From NCBI GenBank assembly GCA_034003325.1, contig JAVEYW010000005.1, positions 22,689-86,688 of the forward strand: DNA of 64,000 nucleotides, written 5' to 3'. Position 1 is the stretch's first letter; each line of letters starts with the position of its first letter. Position numbers and translations under genes: made by a program. The DNA is from Desulfobacterales bacterium. GTDB taxonomy: Bacteria > Desulfobacterota > Desulfobacteria > Desulfobacterales > JAFDDL01. This document shows positions 51,157 to 59,408 of this stretch, in pieces. Under the pieces are notes generated by a model that had not been told where the DNA came from, ran no database searches, and was given only the letters and a program-made list of their open reading frames with translations.

Positions 51157-51456
51157 ATGTCAGGTATTGCCAATCTGAATATGGTGGTCCAGCAGGGAAA
51201 CAGCGCGCAGGAAATGCAGCCGGCTCGTCACTTGAATCCCGAGCAGAACCAGATGGTTGCCTCACAACAACAGGGGGAGAAGGCACTCAGGGAGCACACC
51301 ACGGTTCAAGCGTCAGGCGACATGGAAAAAAACACGCTGAACGGTGACGGCGCTGCAAAAGGGCGTTATTTGCTTCGGCAGAAAAAGAAACGGAAAATCA
51401 GTGACGCGGAACAGGAGTTGCGGCCTACGGGCAGACTGTTGGATACGGTCGCTTAA
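51157..51456 (+). CDS. Small hypothetical flagellar-cluster protein
   Basis: This 99-residue protein is not recognised. It is polar, Gln/Glu-rich (NLNMVVQQGNSAQEMQ, QNQMVASQQQGEKAL), has a basic patch (LLRQKKKRKISDAEQE) and ends GRLLDTVA. Small proteins of this look, ending in a Gly-x-hydrophobic-Asp motif, often occur in flagellar clusters of this phylum, but their role is unknown. It starts 17 bases after the FliL-like gene, with GAGG upstream, and lies in the same run of genes. Confidence 0.6.
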   Translation: MSGIANLNMVVQQGNSAQEMQPARHLNPEQNQMVASQQQGEKALREHTTVQASGDMEKNTLNGDGAAKGRYLLRQKKKRKISDAEQELRPTGRLLDTVA

Positions 51457-51545
51457 GCCGGCAAAGCCCGTAAGCTGGGCGGCTTGAAACTGGAAGGCCA
51501 TAGGGGCTCAAGAACAAAAAAAACATTTGAGAGAATTGAAAGGGC

Positions 51546-52025
51546 ATGGAATTTACTTATATCAATTTCTGGATCATTTTTCAGCTGGTGATTGATTTGG
51601 CCTTGGTAGTGCTGATACTGTTGCTGATCCGAAATATGAAAACGATGCTTCGCAAAGAAGCGGCCCGGGAAACATCCCGGGAAGTTATCGAGTTGATGGC
51701 GCCCTTCATCAAAGAGACCCGGGCTGTCGCTGTTGCCTTTGAAGACCAGTTAAAAAAGAAAAAAAAGTTGGTTTATCAACTGAACCAGGACTTGGACAAC
51801 CGCATTATCAGCTTGAACATGTTGCTGAACCGCGCAAAGGCCTGTCTGGATGATCCGCTCGGCGCACTCGTAACCCCGGGGCAGGTCTGTAAACAAACCG
51901 AAGCGATTTTGGAACTTCACCGTCAGCATCTGGATGTTGAAACCATTGCCAAAAAGCTGGCCATGCCCAAGGGTGAAGTCGAACTGGTGATTGATCTGAA
52001 AACCAAATTTCAGCCGGCAGAGTAA
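51546..52025 (+). CDS. DUF2802-type membrane protein
   Basis: The 159-residue protein has an N-terminal membrane helix (FWIIFQLVIDLALVVLILLLI), a long charged helical region, and a C-terminal helix-turn-helix-like motif, LDVETIAKKLAMPKGEVELVIDLK, which marks the DUF2802 family. Members occur in flagellar operons; no function is established. A GAAAGGGC ribosome site precedes the ATG. It is followed by the second FliK-like gene. Confidence 0.72.
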   Translation: MEFTYINFWIIFQLVIDLALVVLILLLIRNMKTMLRKEAARETSREVIELMAPFIKETRAVAVAFEDQLKKKKKLVYQLNQDLDNRIISLNMLLNRAKACLDDPLGALVTPGQVCKQTEAILELHRQHLDVETIAKKLAMPKGEVELVIDLKTKFQPAE

Positions 52026-52040
52026 AAAAAGGCTGTGAAT

Positions 52041-53222
52041 ATGCCCATTATTCCTCGATACTCACAGCTTTTCGCTTCTCTTTCATCCCTCACGTCTCAT
52101 TTCTCGACGCTCAAATCCCCTCCTATTCTAATTTCGTCCGCCGAGTTTATTCTTGACGGAAAAACAAGCGACAAACAGCCTGCCTTTCAATTTGAAAAAG
52201 GGCAGTTGTTCAAGGCCCGGGTATTGGACGTGCTTTCTCCGCGCCAAGCCCTTTTGTTGATTGATGGCAAGAAAGTGCAGGCAAAAACCTTCGTGCCGCT
52301 GAAACCGGGGCAGGAAGTTCAGGTTCGGGTCTCCCAATCAGGGGATCAGCCCGTTCTTCGGCTGGTGCAAACCGCTGAGGGAAAATTGCCCGAAGCCTTT
52401 CAGGGGTTGTTGAAGTCCTGGGGCGAATCCGGGCCGTTCGGTCATCTGGATTTGCTTCTGAGCCGGAGGATGATGAGCGCGGGCAACCGGGAGGGCAGCC
52501 TCGGGACGTTGGTGTTCTCGCGGTTACAGCAGATGGTGACCGCGATCTCGCTAAAGTCCGGCGATGCGGAGCCGCGGTTTTTAAGTGACCTGATTCGTGG
52601 CAGTGGGTTGCTATGGGAGAATAAACTGCTTTCTCTGTTATCATCCAGTGGGGGCATGCAAATGAGCGGTCTGGCGCCGCTGATAGAAAACGATATCAAG
52701 GGGCTTGCCCTTCAGTTGCTGGCTGCGGAGCCCGGCGGCGGGCCGGTGCCCGATGGCCTGAAAGCTTTTTTGGAGGGCCTTGAAAATCTGCAACTCTTCA
52801 ACAAATATGCCGATGAAGAATCCGGCCGCTATCTGTTGCCGTTGCCGGTATTGCTCGACGGAAAATTAACGTTCGGGCAGATGCTGCTGATTCTCGGGGA
52901 TGGCCGGAACAACAGCGAGCGTGGTGAAAACAGGTTGGTGACTGTTTCATTTCTTCTTACCTTATCCCGGCTCGGCGAGATTAGAGCGGATTTTTCAGTT
53001 TTGGGCCGAACCGTAACCGGTGCCTTCAGCGTGGCGACGGAAGAAATTAGGGCATTTATCTCGCACCACCTGGGCGAATTGGGCCAAAAGCTTCAGTCAA
53101 ACGGATATGAAGTCATCGATATCGGTTGCCGGGTTGTGGGGCTGGAGGTTCTCGCGGAAACGGCACTTTTCGACAAGGCCATTGAGGGCGCGCATAACGG
53201 CGTTTTGAACCTTGTCATCTGA
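52041..53222 (+). CDS. Second FliK-like protein (hook-length control paralogue)
   Basis: The 393-residue protein (ATG at 52041; a GTG at 52035 is in frame) has an N-terminal beta-rich region (KGQLFKARVLDVLSPRQALLLIDGKKVQAKTFVPLKPGQEVQVRV) like the OB-type N-domains seen in some long FliK proteins, a helical middle, and a C-terminal domain, VSFLLTLSRLGEIRADFSVLGRTVTGAFSVATEEIRAFI, close in pattern to Flg_hook. The adjacent gene is a FlhB C-terminal homologue, so the pair may be an additional substrate-switch module, like YlqG-YlqH of Bacillus. A direct role in hook length is unproven. Confidence 0.75.
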   Translation: MPIIPRYSQLFASLSSLTSHFSTLKSPPILISSAEFILDGKTSDKQPAFQFEKGQLFKARVLDVLSPRQALLLIDGKKVQAKTFVPLKPGQEVQVRVSQSGDQPVLRLVQTAEGKLPEAFQGLLKSWGESGPFGHLDLLLSRRMMSAGNREGSLGTLVFSRLQQMVTAISLKSGDAEPRFLSDLIRGSGLLWENKLLSLLSSSGGMQMSGLAPLIENDIKGLALQLLAAEPGGGPVPDGLKAFLEGLENLQLFNKYADEESGRYLLPLPVLLDGKLTFGQMLLILGDGRNNSERGENRLVTVSFLLTLSRLGEIRADFSVLGRTVTGAFSVATEEIRAFISHHLGELGQKLQSNGYEVIDIGCRVVGLEVLAETALFDKAIEGAHNGVLNLVI

Positions 53223-53268
53223 TCCGACAATGGCCGTCATTATTTTGACTGAATGGACGAATTGACCC

Positions 53269-53544
53269 ATGAAAAAAAAGCAACCCAAGAAAGCGGTGGC
53301 GCTTCAATACCGTCACGGCCAGGATTCCGCGCCCAAAGTGACCGCCAAAGGCAGCGGATATGTGGCAGAGCGGATTATCGATGCGGCCAGGGCTCATGGC
53401 ATACCGGTAAAAGCGGACCCCGATCTGGTGGCCGTGTTGTCCAAGCTCGATATCGAGGCTCATATTCCCCCCGGTGTTTATGTGGTTGTCGCAGAATTAC
53501 TGGCATTTGTGTATTCCCTGAACCGGAAAAAAGAACCCGCCTAG
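53269..53544 (+). CDS. FlhB C-terminal-domain homologue (FlhX/YlqH type)
   Basis: The 91-residue soluble protein aligns with the C-terminal half of FlhB after the cleavage site: ALQYRHGQDSAPKVTAKGSGYVAERIIDAARAHGIPV corresponds to FlhB AVAIKYDPLAMAAPTVIAKGAG..ERIKTIASEHHIPV, then DIEAHIPPGVYVVVAELLAFVYSLN. It lacks the NPTH motif and membrane part. In Helicobacter and Bacillus such proteins can replace the cleaved FlhB fragment. It lies 46 bases after the FliK-like gene. Confidence 0.88.
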   Translation: MKKKQPKKAVALQYRHGQDSAPKVTAKGSGYVAERIIDAARAHGIPVKADPDLVAVLSKLDIEAHIPPGVYVVVAELLAFVYSLNRKKEPA

Positions 53545-53781
53545 GCATATTTTTCCCTTCGTTTCAGCTTGCGCTGATTCACGGAACATTCACTGAATTC
53601 GCTCGCCTTCTCCCGGATACCTGTCATGCCGCGGCCATGGTGGAAATCAGCGGCAATCGGTTATGATAACGTTAACCTGCTGTATATTAATTCGAATATA
53701 GCTGTTGCGGGGTTCCGGACGAAGGGTTGCGTTCCGCGGCTCCCGTGTGCCAATGTCATAAGAGAACAAAGGTGTTCTCCA
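53545..53781. other. Intergenic region upstream of flgF
   Basis: No gene is seen between the FlhX-type gene and flgF (308 bases). The first two thirds show no clear signal. The last third holds a nested inverted repeat (53749-53786) and the sigma-54 promoter described separately. Confidence 0.6.
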
Positions 53782-53786
53782 TTGGC
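53749..53786. promoter_or_regulatory. Nested inverted repeats overlapping the flgF -24 element
   Basis: An outer pair GCCAATG (53749-53755) and CATTGGC (53780-53786) encloses an inner perfect pair GAGAACA (53762-53768) and TGTTCTC (53773-53779). The outer right arm contains the GG of the -24 element, so a protein bound here would compete with sigma-54. Operator function is inferred from position. Confidence 0.5.
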
Positions 53787-53799
53787 ATTTTTATTGCAT
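53782..53799 (+). promoter_or_regulatory. Sigma-54 promoter of flgF-flgG-flgA operon
   Basis: ATTGGCATTTTTATTGCAT has -24 GG at 53784-53785 and -12 GC at 53796-53797, spaced by 10. The flgF start lies 55 bases after the GC. Confidence 0.88.
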
Positions 53800-53852
53800 T
53801 TATAGTGAAAAACACCTGATTTTCAGCTTAACCATTAACGGGAGATGGCAGC

Positions 53853-54533
53853 GTGATTGTTGAAATGAGCAAAGCGGTACAAGGCGCTCTGCGATTGGAC
53901 AAGAAGTTCGATGTGATCGCCAACCACTTGGCCAATGCGGGAACTGCCGGATACAAGGCCGAGACCCTGTCGTTTGACGGCCTGTTTCAGGCGCAAATGC
54001 GGATTGATATGAGCCAGGGCAGCGTTCAGCCCACCGGCAACCCCCTGGATCTTGCCATTACCGGTGACGGCTTTTTTAAAGTTCAAACCCCCAACGGGGA
54101 TCGATATACTCGAAACGGAACGTTTTTGCTGGATAAGGATAACTATTTGATTACCCAGGAGGGCTATCGGGTGTTGGGGACGAACGGGCCGCTGAACCTT
54201 GAAGGAACCCGGGTTACGGTCAGTGAAAACGGGGACATTATAGTGGATGGATCACAGGTGGGCACGTTGAATATTGTAACGCTTGCCGACCTCGGGAAGC
54301 TCGAAAAAGAAGATGCGGGCCTTTTGATTTACAAGGGATCCCTTGCGGATGAACGCGAACCGGAACGCAAATCGGTTCAGCAGAATGCGATTGAACAGTC
54401 GAATGTGTCGGCTGTTGTGGAAATGGCAGAGATGATCACGACGAGCCGGCACTTCGAGTCCTTTCAAAAACTGATACAAACCTACGATGAAATGGACGCC
54501 AAGGCGGTCAGTGAAGTCGGGTTGGTAAGATAG
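53853..54533 (+). CDS. flgF: Flagellar rod protein FlgF
   Basis: The 226-residue protein starts at a GTG (53853) behind GGGAGATGG. It shows the axial N-terminal motif KFDVIANHLANAGTAGYKAE, the central LDLAITGDGFFKVQTPNGDRYTRNGTF segment and the C-terminal EQSNVSAVVEMAEMITTSRHFESFQKLIQ. FlgF and FlgG are paralogous rod proteins; the shorter length, position before flgG and weaker C-terminus mark this one as FlgF. It heads the fourth sigma-54 unit. Confidence 0.92.
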   Translation: MIVEMSKAVQGALRLDKKFDVIANHLANAGTAGYKAETLSFDGLFQAQMRIDMSQGSVQPTGNPLDLAITGDGFFKVQTPNGDRYTRNGTFLLDKDNYLITQEGYRVLGTNGPLNLEGTRVTVSENGDIIVDGSQVGTLNIVTLADLGKLEKEDAGLLIYKGSLADEREPERKSVQQNAIEQSNVSAVVEMAEMITTSRHFESFQKLIQTYDEMDAKAVSEVGLVR

Positions 54534-54610
54534 GTTGGCGTTAATCATTGAGAGACGGGCTTTGGCCTATACAACCAATTCCGGCCTAGCCGGCATAAGG
54601 GAGACAAGAA

Positions 54611-55393
54611 ATGATTCGAGGATTATGGACGGCGGCATCGGGCATGACGGCCCAACAGCTCAGCGTTGATGTCAGTGCGAACAATCTGGCCAATGCCAGC
54701 ACGGCCGGCTTTAAAAAGAGCCGAAATAACTTTCAGGATTTAATGTACCAGACCCTTCAAATTCCCGGAGCGGATGCGCCGGGCGGCGGACAGGTGCCTT
54801 CCGGTATTCAGGTCGGTATGGGGGCTCGGCCCGTCAGCGTTCAGAAGATCTTTACGCAGGGCGATTATGAACAGACTGGAAACCAGTTGGATATGGCCAT
54901 TGAAGGAGATGGGTTTTTCAAGGTGATCAGCGGGGATGAAGAACTCTACACGCGTGCGGGGAATTTTTCCCTGGATAGCGAGGGGTATGTCACTACGTCG
55001 GCCGGAGAACGATTGCAACCGGAAATAACCGTTCCGGACGGCACGACACTCATTACGATTCAACCCGATGGCACGTTGACCGCTTACGGGAGTGGAGAAG
55101 AGGCCTTGGCGACGGCGGAAATCACCATTCACAGATTCATGAACCCGGGGGGGCTTTACGCGATGGGTCGAAATCTGTTGCGAGCCACCGAAGCTTCCGG
55201 AGAAGCCACTGAAGGAACCCCAGGCGAGGAAGGGTTCGGGACGATTGCCAATCAAATGCTCGAGATGTCCAATGTGTCCGTTGTGGAAGAAATGGTAGCG
55301 CTTATTGTGGCGCAACGGGCCTACGAGGCAAACTCCAAAGCGCTTCAGACGGCCGATACGCTGCTTCAAATGGCCAATAACGTGAAACGATAA
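54611..55393 (+). CDS. flgG: Flagellar distal rod protein FlgG
   Basis: The 260-residue protein starts with RGLWTAASGMTAQQLSVDVSANNLANASTAGFKKSR, contains PGGGQVPSGIQVGMGARPVSVQKIFTQG and ends QRAYEANSKALQTADTLLQMANNVKR, all diagnostic of FlgG; length is the standard 260. The AAGGGAGAC ribosome site is good. It forms the distal rod, which crosses the periplasm through the P and L rings encoded downstream (flgI, flgH). Confidence 0.97.
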   Translation: MIRGLWTAASGMTAQQLSVDVSANNLANASTAGFKKSRNNFQDLMYQTLQIPGADAPGGGQVPSGIQVGMGARPVSVQKIFTQGDYEQTGNQLDMAIEGDGFFKVISGDEELYTRAGNFSLDSEGYVTTSAGERLQPEITVPDGTTLITIQPDGTLTAYGSGEEALATAEITIHRFMNPGGLYAMGRNLLRATEASGEATEGTPGEEGFGTIANQMLEMSNVSVVEEMVALIVAQRAYEANSKALQTADTLLQMANNVKR

Positions 55394-55439
55394 TCAAGCA
55401 GGCCGATGGCTGAATGGGTAGTAAACGGGTGATAACGCT

Positions 55440-56438
55440 ATGCGGGACGAGCGACCTAATTTTTTGAAAGCACGTATGATTTATTTTAAATGGATGGTGG
55501 GCGTTTTTTCTTTGCTTTTCTTCCACTCCGGAAGCGCTGTGGCGTTGGATTCGATCAGCGTTCGGATTGACGCTGCCGGTCGGGTCGCGGGGGAGAGTAT
55601 TTTTCTGAAAGACATTGCGATGATTTCGGCGCCGGCCGCTTTAAAAGATAAAGTAGGCGACATTCGACTGGGACGCGCCCCTCAGCCTGGAAAAGAGAAA
55701 AAGATATCCGGCCGGCGCATTATGGCCATCATCAAGGCCGCCGGGGTGCTGCCGGCTGATGCGGCGGTGTCTGTTCCGGACACGGTTTGCATTGAGGGTG
55801 CTTATCAACGCCTTCAGGAAGCGCTCCTGAGAAAAACGTATGATGGATTTCTTTCCAATGCGCTTAAAGGAACGCAGTTCGAGGTGCGCCGATTCAAGGT
55901 GCGGGGTGCGAACCGGTTCCCCCTCGGCAAACTGGCGTTGACGATTGCCCCGTGCGGCAAGCAAGCGCTGATGGGAAATGTCAGTTTGAGCGCCACCGTT
56001 CGAGTGAATGGAAAAAAATGCGGAAAATTGACGCTGCTGGGCTGGGTGGACCGATTTGCCCGGGCGGTTTGCGCCGCTCGGGCCGTTGCGCACCATGCGA
56101 TTCTCACGGAAGCGGATTTGACAGTGAAATCTGTGAATTTATCTGAATATCCACCGGGTGTCCTTGTCGATATCGCAGAGGCAGCCGGGCAATTGGCCAA
56201 GGTTTCCATTCGGCCGGGCACGCCCATTCGTTCCGCCATGCTGGAGGTTCCGCCGCTGGTTCAGAAAGGAAATCGGGTCAAAATACTGGCCGGCTCGGGG
56301 AAACTTAAAGTGACGACCATGGGGATCGCGAAATCCTCCGGTGGCATGGGAGAACAGGTTCGGGTGGAGAATCCTACGTCCAACAAAATCATCATCGGAC
56401 GGGTTTCAGGGGAATCCACTGTGGACGTATTATTTTAG
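55440..56438 (+). CDS. flgA: P-ring assembly chaperone FlgA
   Basis: The protein has 332 residues from the ATG at 55440, or 320 from the ATG at 55476, where the signal peptide (FKWMVGVFSLLFFHSGSAVA) would be of standard length. The C-terminal part has the SAF/FlgA pattern: ARAVAHHAILTEADLTVKSVNLSEYPPGVL, RPGTPIRSAMLEVPPLVQKGNRVKI and VRVENPTSNKIIIGRV. FlgA is a periplasmic chaperone for FlgI, the P-ring protein. It is longer than enterobacterial FlgA (219) because of an extra N-terminal domain, common outside enterics. Confidence 0.9.
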   Translation: MRDERPNFLKARMIYFKWMVGVFSLLFFHSGSAVALDSISVRIDAAGRVAGESIFLKDIAMISAPAALKDKVGDIRLGRAPQPGKEKKISGRRIMAIIKAAGVLPADAAVSVPDTVCIEGAYQRLQEALLRKTYDGFLSNALKGTQFEVRRFKVRGANRFPLGKLALTIAPCGKQALMGNVSLSATVRVNGKKCGKLTLLGWVDRFARAVCAARAVAHHAILTEADLTVKSVNLSEYPPGVLVDIAEAAGQLAKVSIRPGTPIRSAMLEVPPLVQKGNRVKILAGSGKLKVTTMGIAKSSGGMGEQVRVENPTSNKIIIGRVSGESTVDVLF

Positions 56439-56448
56439 GGGTCTGAAT

Positions 56449-57183
56449 ATGAGAAAGAAAAAGATGACACGATATTTGGTTGGGGTGCTGGCGGTAATGG
56501 GAATGGCCGGATGCGTTACGAGCCGGGTGGCCGCTCCGATGGCGGTGTTGAATTTGAACCAACCGGCGCCTTCACCGGTAGTTGAGCAAATGGTTGCCCC
56601 TCCCGATGAAGGCTCATTGTTCAGCGCTTCGGCAGCGTCTCTTTTTGTTGATCCCAAGGCCAGGCAGGTAGGGGATACGCTCACCGTCGATATCGTTGAA
56701 AACACCTCCTCCGAGTTGGAGGCGAACACCAACACCAGCCGCACCTCGGATATTGACGCCGGTGTGGAGCACATGCTCGGCTACATGCGGGCTTTGGAGG
56801 CCAAGAACCCGAATTTAAACAAGAATAGCAAAGGCGCATTAACCGATACCCTCTTGAAAGCCAGATTGAGCAACAGTTTTGACGGGGAAGGCACCAGCGA
56901 TCGCTCCGGCAGTGTCACTGCTTCCATTGGCGCACGTGTGGTACAGGTGCTGCCGAACGGCAATCTGGTGATCGTGGGGCGCAGGGAAATGAAAGTGAAC
57001 CGCGAAACGCAAATCATTGCACTTTCCGGCATTGTGCGGCCCATGGATATTGATGGCGCCAATCGCGTCAAATCGACTTACCTGGCCGATGCCCGGATCG
57101 AATATTACGGCACCGGCGTTTTAGCGGACAAGCAGCAGCCGGGGTGGTTGACGCGGGTGGTTGATTTTGCATGGCCGTTTTAA
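56449..57183 (+). CDS. flgH: Flagellar L-ring lipoprotein FlgH
   Basis: The 244-residue protein begins at the ATG at 56449; the open frame reaching into flgA is ignored. The N-terminus is a lipoprotein signal with lipobox GMAGC (Cys at about 23). SLFVDPKARQVGDTLTVDIVE, GSVTASIGARVVQVLPNGNLVIVGRREMKVNRETQIIALSGIVRP and DARIEYYGTGVLADKQQPGWL are FlgH landmarks. It forms the outer-membrane L ring, confirming a Gram-negative envelope. flgI follows. Confidence 0.95.
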   Translation: MRKKKMTRYLVGVLAVMGMAGCVTSRVAAPMAVLNLNQPAPSPVVEQMVAPPDEGSLFSASAASLFVDPKARQVGDTLTVDIVENTSSELEANTNTSRTSDIDAGVEHMLGYMRALEAKNPNLNKNSKGALTDTLLKARLSNSFDGEGTSDRSGSVTASIGARVVQVLPNGNLVIVGRREMKVNRETQIIALSGIVRPMDIDGANRVKSTYLADARIEYYGTGVLADKQQPGWLTRVVDFAWPF

Positions 57184-57252
57184 TGCATTCAAAACCGTAA
57201 CGGTCTTTTTAGCAGGGGATGCGGACACATGATGTATCGAAAAGGAAAATCG

Positions 57253-58356
57253 ATGAAGCGGATTTTTATGATCATTGGCATGATCGTGGGGGTCGTGGGC
57301 TTTTTGGCGCAGCCGGTGATGGCTGCGCGTATCAAGGAGTTGGCCGCGATTAAGGGCATTCGGACCAACCAACTGGTGGGGTACGGGCTGGTGGTGGGGT
57401 TGGACGGAACCGGCGATAAATCCGGTACCGAGTTCACCATTCAGTCTCTGGTAAGCATGATGGCCCAAATGGGCGTTCGTGTGAGCGCCAATGATGTGAA
57501 GGTTAAAAATGTGGCCGCCGTCATGGTGACCGCCAAGATGCTTCCCTTTTCAAGAATCGGTAACCGCATTGATGTGATGGTCTCTTCCGTGGGAGATGCC
57601 AAAAGTCTGGTGGGCGGCACCCTGCTGTTAACTCCCCTGAAGGCGGTGGATGGTCAGGTTTATGCGCTTGCGCAAGGCCCGGTTTCCGTGGGCGGCATCG
57701 GTGCGGCCGGAGCCGGTGGAAGTGTGACGAAAAATCATTTGCTCGTGGCCAGAGTAGCGGACGGCGGCAGTATTGAACGGGAAGTGCCGGTTCAGCTCAA
57801 CGGCAAGGAAAGTCTGACCATGACGCTCTTTAACCCGGATTTTACCACGGCCCTTCGGGTCGCTGATCGTATTAACATCGCACTGGGCACTCGGGTCGCC
57901 CATGCGATTGATTCCGGCACCCTGACCCTGAATGTTCCGGAAACGCAGCGGGACGATGTCGCCGGATTTTTGGCGCGTGTGGAGACCCTGGATGTTGAGC
58001 CGGACGTGGTGGCTAAAATTATCGTGAATGAAAAGACGGGTACCGTGGTGGTGGGTGAAAATGTGCGTATCTCCACCGTGGCCATTTCCCATGGCAATTT
58101 GAGCATCACGGTTCGTGAATCAGCTGATGTCAGTCAGCCTGAAGCCTTCGGACGGGGCAGCACCGTGGTGACGCCTGTGACGGACATCGAGATCAAAGAA
58201 GAGGGTAACAAGCTGATGCTGATCGAGTCGGGCACGACCATTCGGGAACTGGTACAGGCACTTAACGCGGTGGGGGTTACCCCCAGGGATCTGATCAGCA
58301 TTTTTCAGAGCATCAAGGCCGCCGGTGCCCTTCAGGCGGAATTGGAGATCATATAA
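57253..58356 (+). CDS. flgI: Flagellar P-ring protein FlgI
   Basis: From the ATG at 57253, behind AAAAGGAAAA, the protein has 367 residues; an ATG at 57229 adds 8. A signal peptide (IFMIIGMIVGVVGFLAQPVMA) precedes ARIKELAAIKGIRTNQLVGYGLVVGLDGTGDK, the family hallmark. NDVKVKNVAAVMVTAKMLPF and GIGAAGAGGSVTKNH follow. FlgI polymerises around the rod in the peptidoglycan layer, with FlgA as chaperone. Length and motifs are standard. Confidence 0.96.
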   Translation: MKRIFMIIGMIVGVVGFLAQPVMAARIKELAAIKGIRTNQLVGYGLVVGLDGTGDKSGTEFTIQSLVSMMAQMGVRVSANDVKVKNVAAVMVTAKMLPFSRIGNRIDVMVSSVGDAKSLVGGTLLLTPLKAVDGQVYALAQGPVSVGGIGAAGAGGSVTKNHLLVARVADGGSIEREVPVQLNGKESLTMTLFNPDFTTALRVADRINIALGTRVAHAIDSGTLTLNVPETQRDDVAGFLARVETLDVEPDVVAKIIVNEKTGTVVVGENVRISTVAISHGNLSITVRESADVSQPEAFGRGSTVVTPVTDIEIKEEGNKLMLIESGTTIRELVQALNAVGVTPRDLISIFQSIKAAGALQAELEII

Positions 58357-58390
58357 CAACGGTTGCGCGTTAAGAAGGAAGGCGGATTGT

Positions 58391-58777
58391 ATGGATATGG
58401 AAGAATTGGCGGGCGCCGTCGAGAAACCGGTTGCCTCCGGTTCCCGGAGCGCAACGCTCAAGGGGCAATCCAATAAGGATTTGAAACTGCGAAAGGCCTG
58501 CGCGGATTTTGAGGGTATCATGCTTCAATACATGCTCGAAGCGATGAGAAAGACGGTGGGGGAGGGGGGGGTGTTTGCGGGCAGCCCTCAGAAGCAACTT
58601 TATGAATCCATGTTCATTCAGGAGGTCAGCGCGACCCTGGCAAGCGAAAAGAGCCTTGGGTTTGGGGAGGCGCTTTATCGACAAATTAAAGGACCAGGGG
58701 ATGCGCGGGAAGCGGTTTCCGGTATTCCTAATCCGGCAAAGCCGGATGCTGGAAAGCTGAGACGCCGGGAGGCATAA
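58391..58777 (+). CDS. flgJ: Rod-binding protein FlgJ, N-terminal domain only
   Basis: The 128-residue protein corresponds to the rod-cap half of FlgJ: KLRKACADFEGIMLQYMLEAMRKTV and YESMFIQEVSATLASEKSLGFGEALYRQI are the Rod-binding signature. The muramidase domain of enterobacterial FlgJ is missing, as usual in this phylum, so another lytic enzyme must open the peptidoglycan. The ATG at 58391 follows GAAGGAAGG at slightly long spacing. It lies between flgI and flgN. Confidence 0.9.
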   Translation: MDMEELAGAVEKPVASGSRSATLKGQSNKDLKLRKACADFEGIMLQYMLEAMRKTVGEGGVFAGSPQKQLYESMFIQEVSATLASEKSLGFGEALYRQIKGPGDAREAVSGIPNPAKPDAGKLRRREA

Positions 58778-58914
58778 AAGCCATTTTTCACCCTTGGCGA
58801 ATATACACGCGAAAGCGGTCATGTTTCTGGTGTAGGGTCTAATAACACAGCGGCTAAAGAAGTCGACCGGGTCGACCGATACAAGTAAAAGAGATCGTGA
58901 TAAGGAGCGAGGTT

Positions 58915-59406
58915 ATGGATACAGCGGCACTGGTTTTTTTGTTCCAGGAAAAGCTCATGCTTTACCATGAGTTGATCGAGGTGTTGAAGGCCGAGAGAGA
59001 GTGGATTGTCTTGGCGGAAACAGACCGGTTATGGCAGGCTTCCGATAGAAAACAGCGAATTGCGTGCGGTATCGAGGATATTCGGCAACGTATTCTTGAA
59101 GCCCTTATCCATGCGGGCATTTCCCATGAAATGAAAAAAGCCTCTTTCCGATCCGCCGAAGTCATTCGCCTGGTACCGCTGGCGGTGCGAATCGCGTTGC
59201 GGCCGCTTCAGAACAGCCTGATTCTGTTAAAAGAGGAGATTCAGCAGCGTACCCGCGAAAATGTTGCGTTTGTAGAGGAGTATTTAAGCACGCTGGATGA
59301 TTTGATCGGTATTTTCACCCGGGATAATTCGGGCGGCGCTTTTTACGATCGAAGTCGGCAGGTTGACCATACCCGGTCCCGCTCTCTGATGCACCGGGAG
59401 GTATAG
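58915..59406 (+). CDS. flgN: FlgN-family export chaperone
   Basis: This 163-residue protein, taken from the ATG at 58915 with AAGGAGCGAGG before it, is helical: FLFQEKLMLYHELIEVLKAEREWIVLAETDRLWQASDRKQRI is the FlgN-type N-terminal helix pair. FlgN chaperones FlgK and FlgL, the next two genes. The gap before it (58778-58914) is where flgM often lies; no such frame is there. The family is weakly conserved, so the neighbours weigh in the assignment. Confidence 0.82.
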   Translation: MDTAALVFLFQEKLMLYHELIEVLKAEREWIVLAETDRLWQASDRKQRIACGIEDIRQRILEALIHAGISHEMKKASFRSAEVIRLVPLAVRIALRPLQNSLILLKEEIQQRTRENVAFVEEYLSTLDDLIGIFTRDNSGGAFYDRSRQVDHTRSRSLMHREV

Positions 59407-59408
59407 CC

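Noticed and set aside
58795..58812. Possible sigma-54 promoter TTGGCGAATATACACGC before flgN
   Set aside because: GG and GC are not spaced by 10 bases and the TTGC context is missing.
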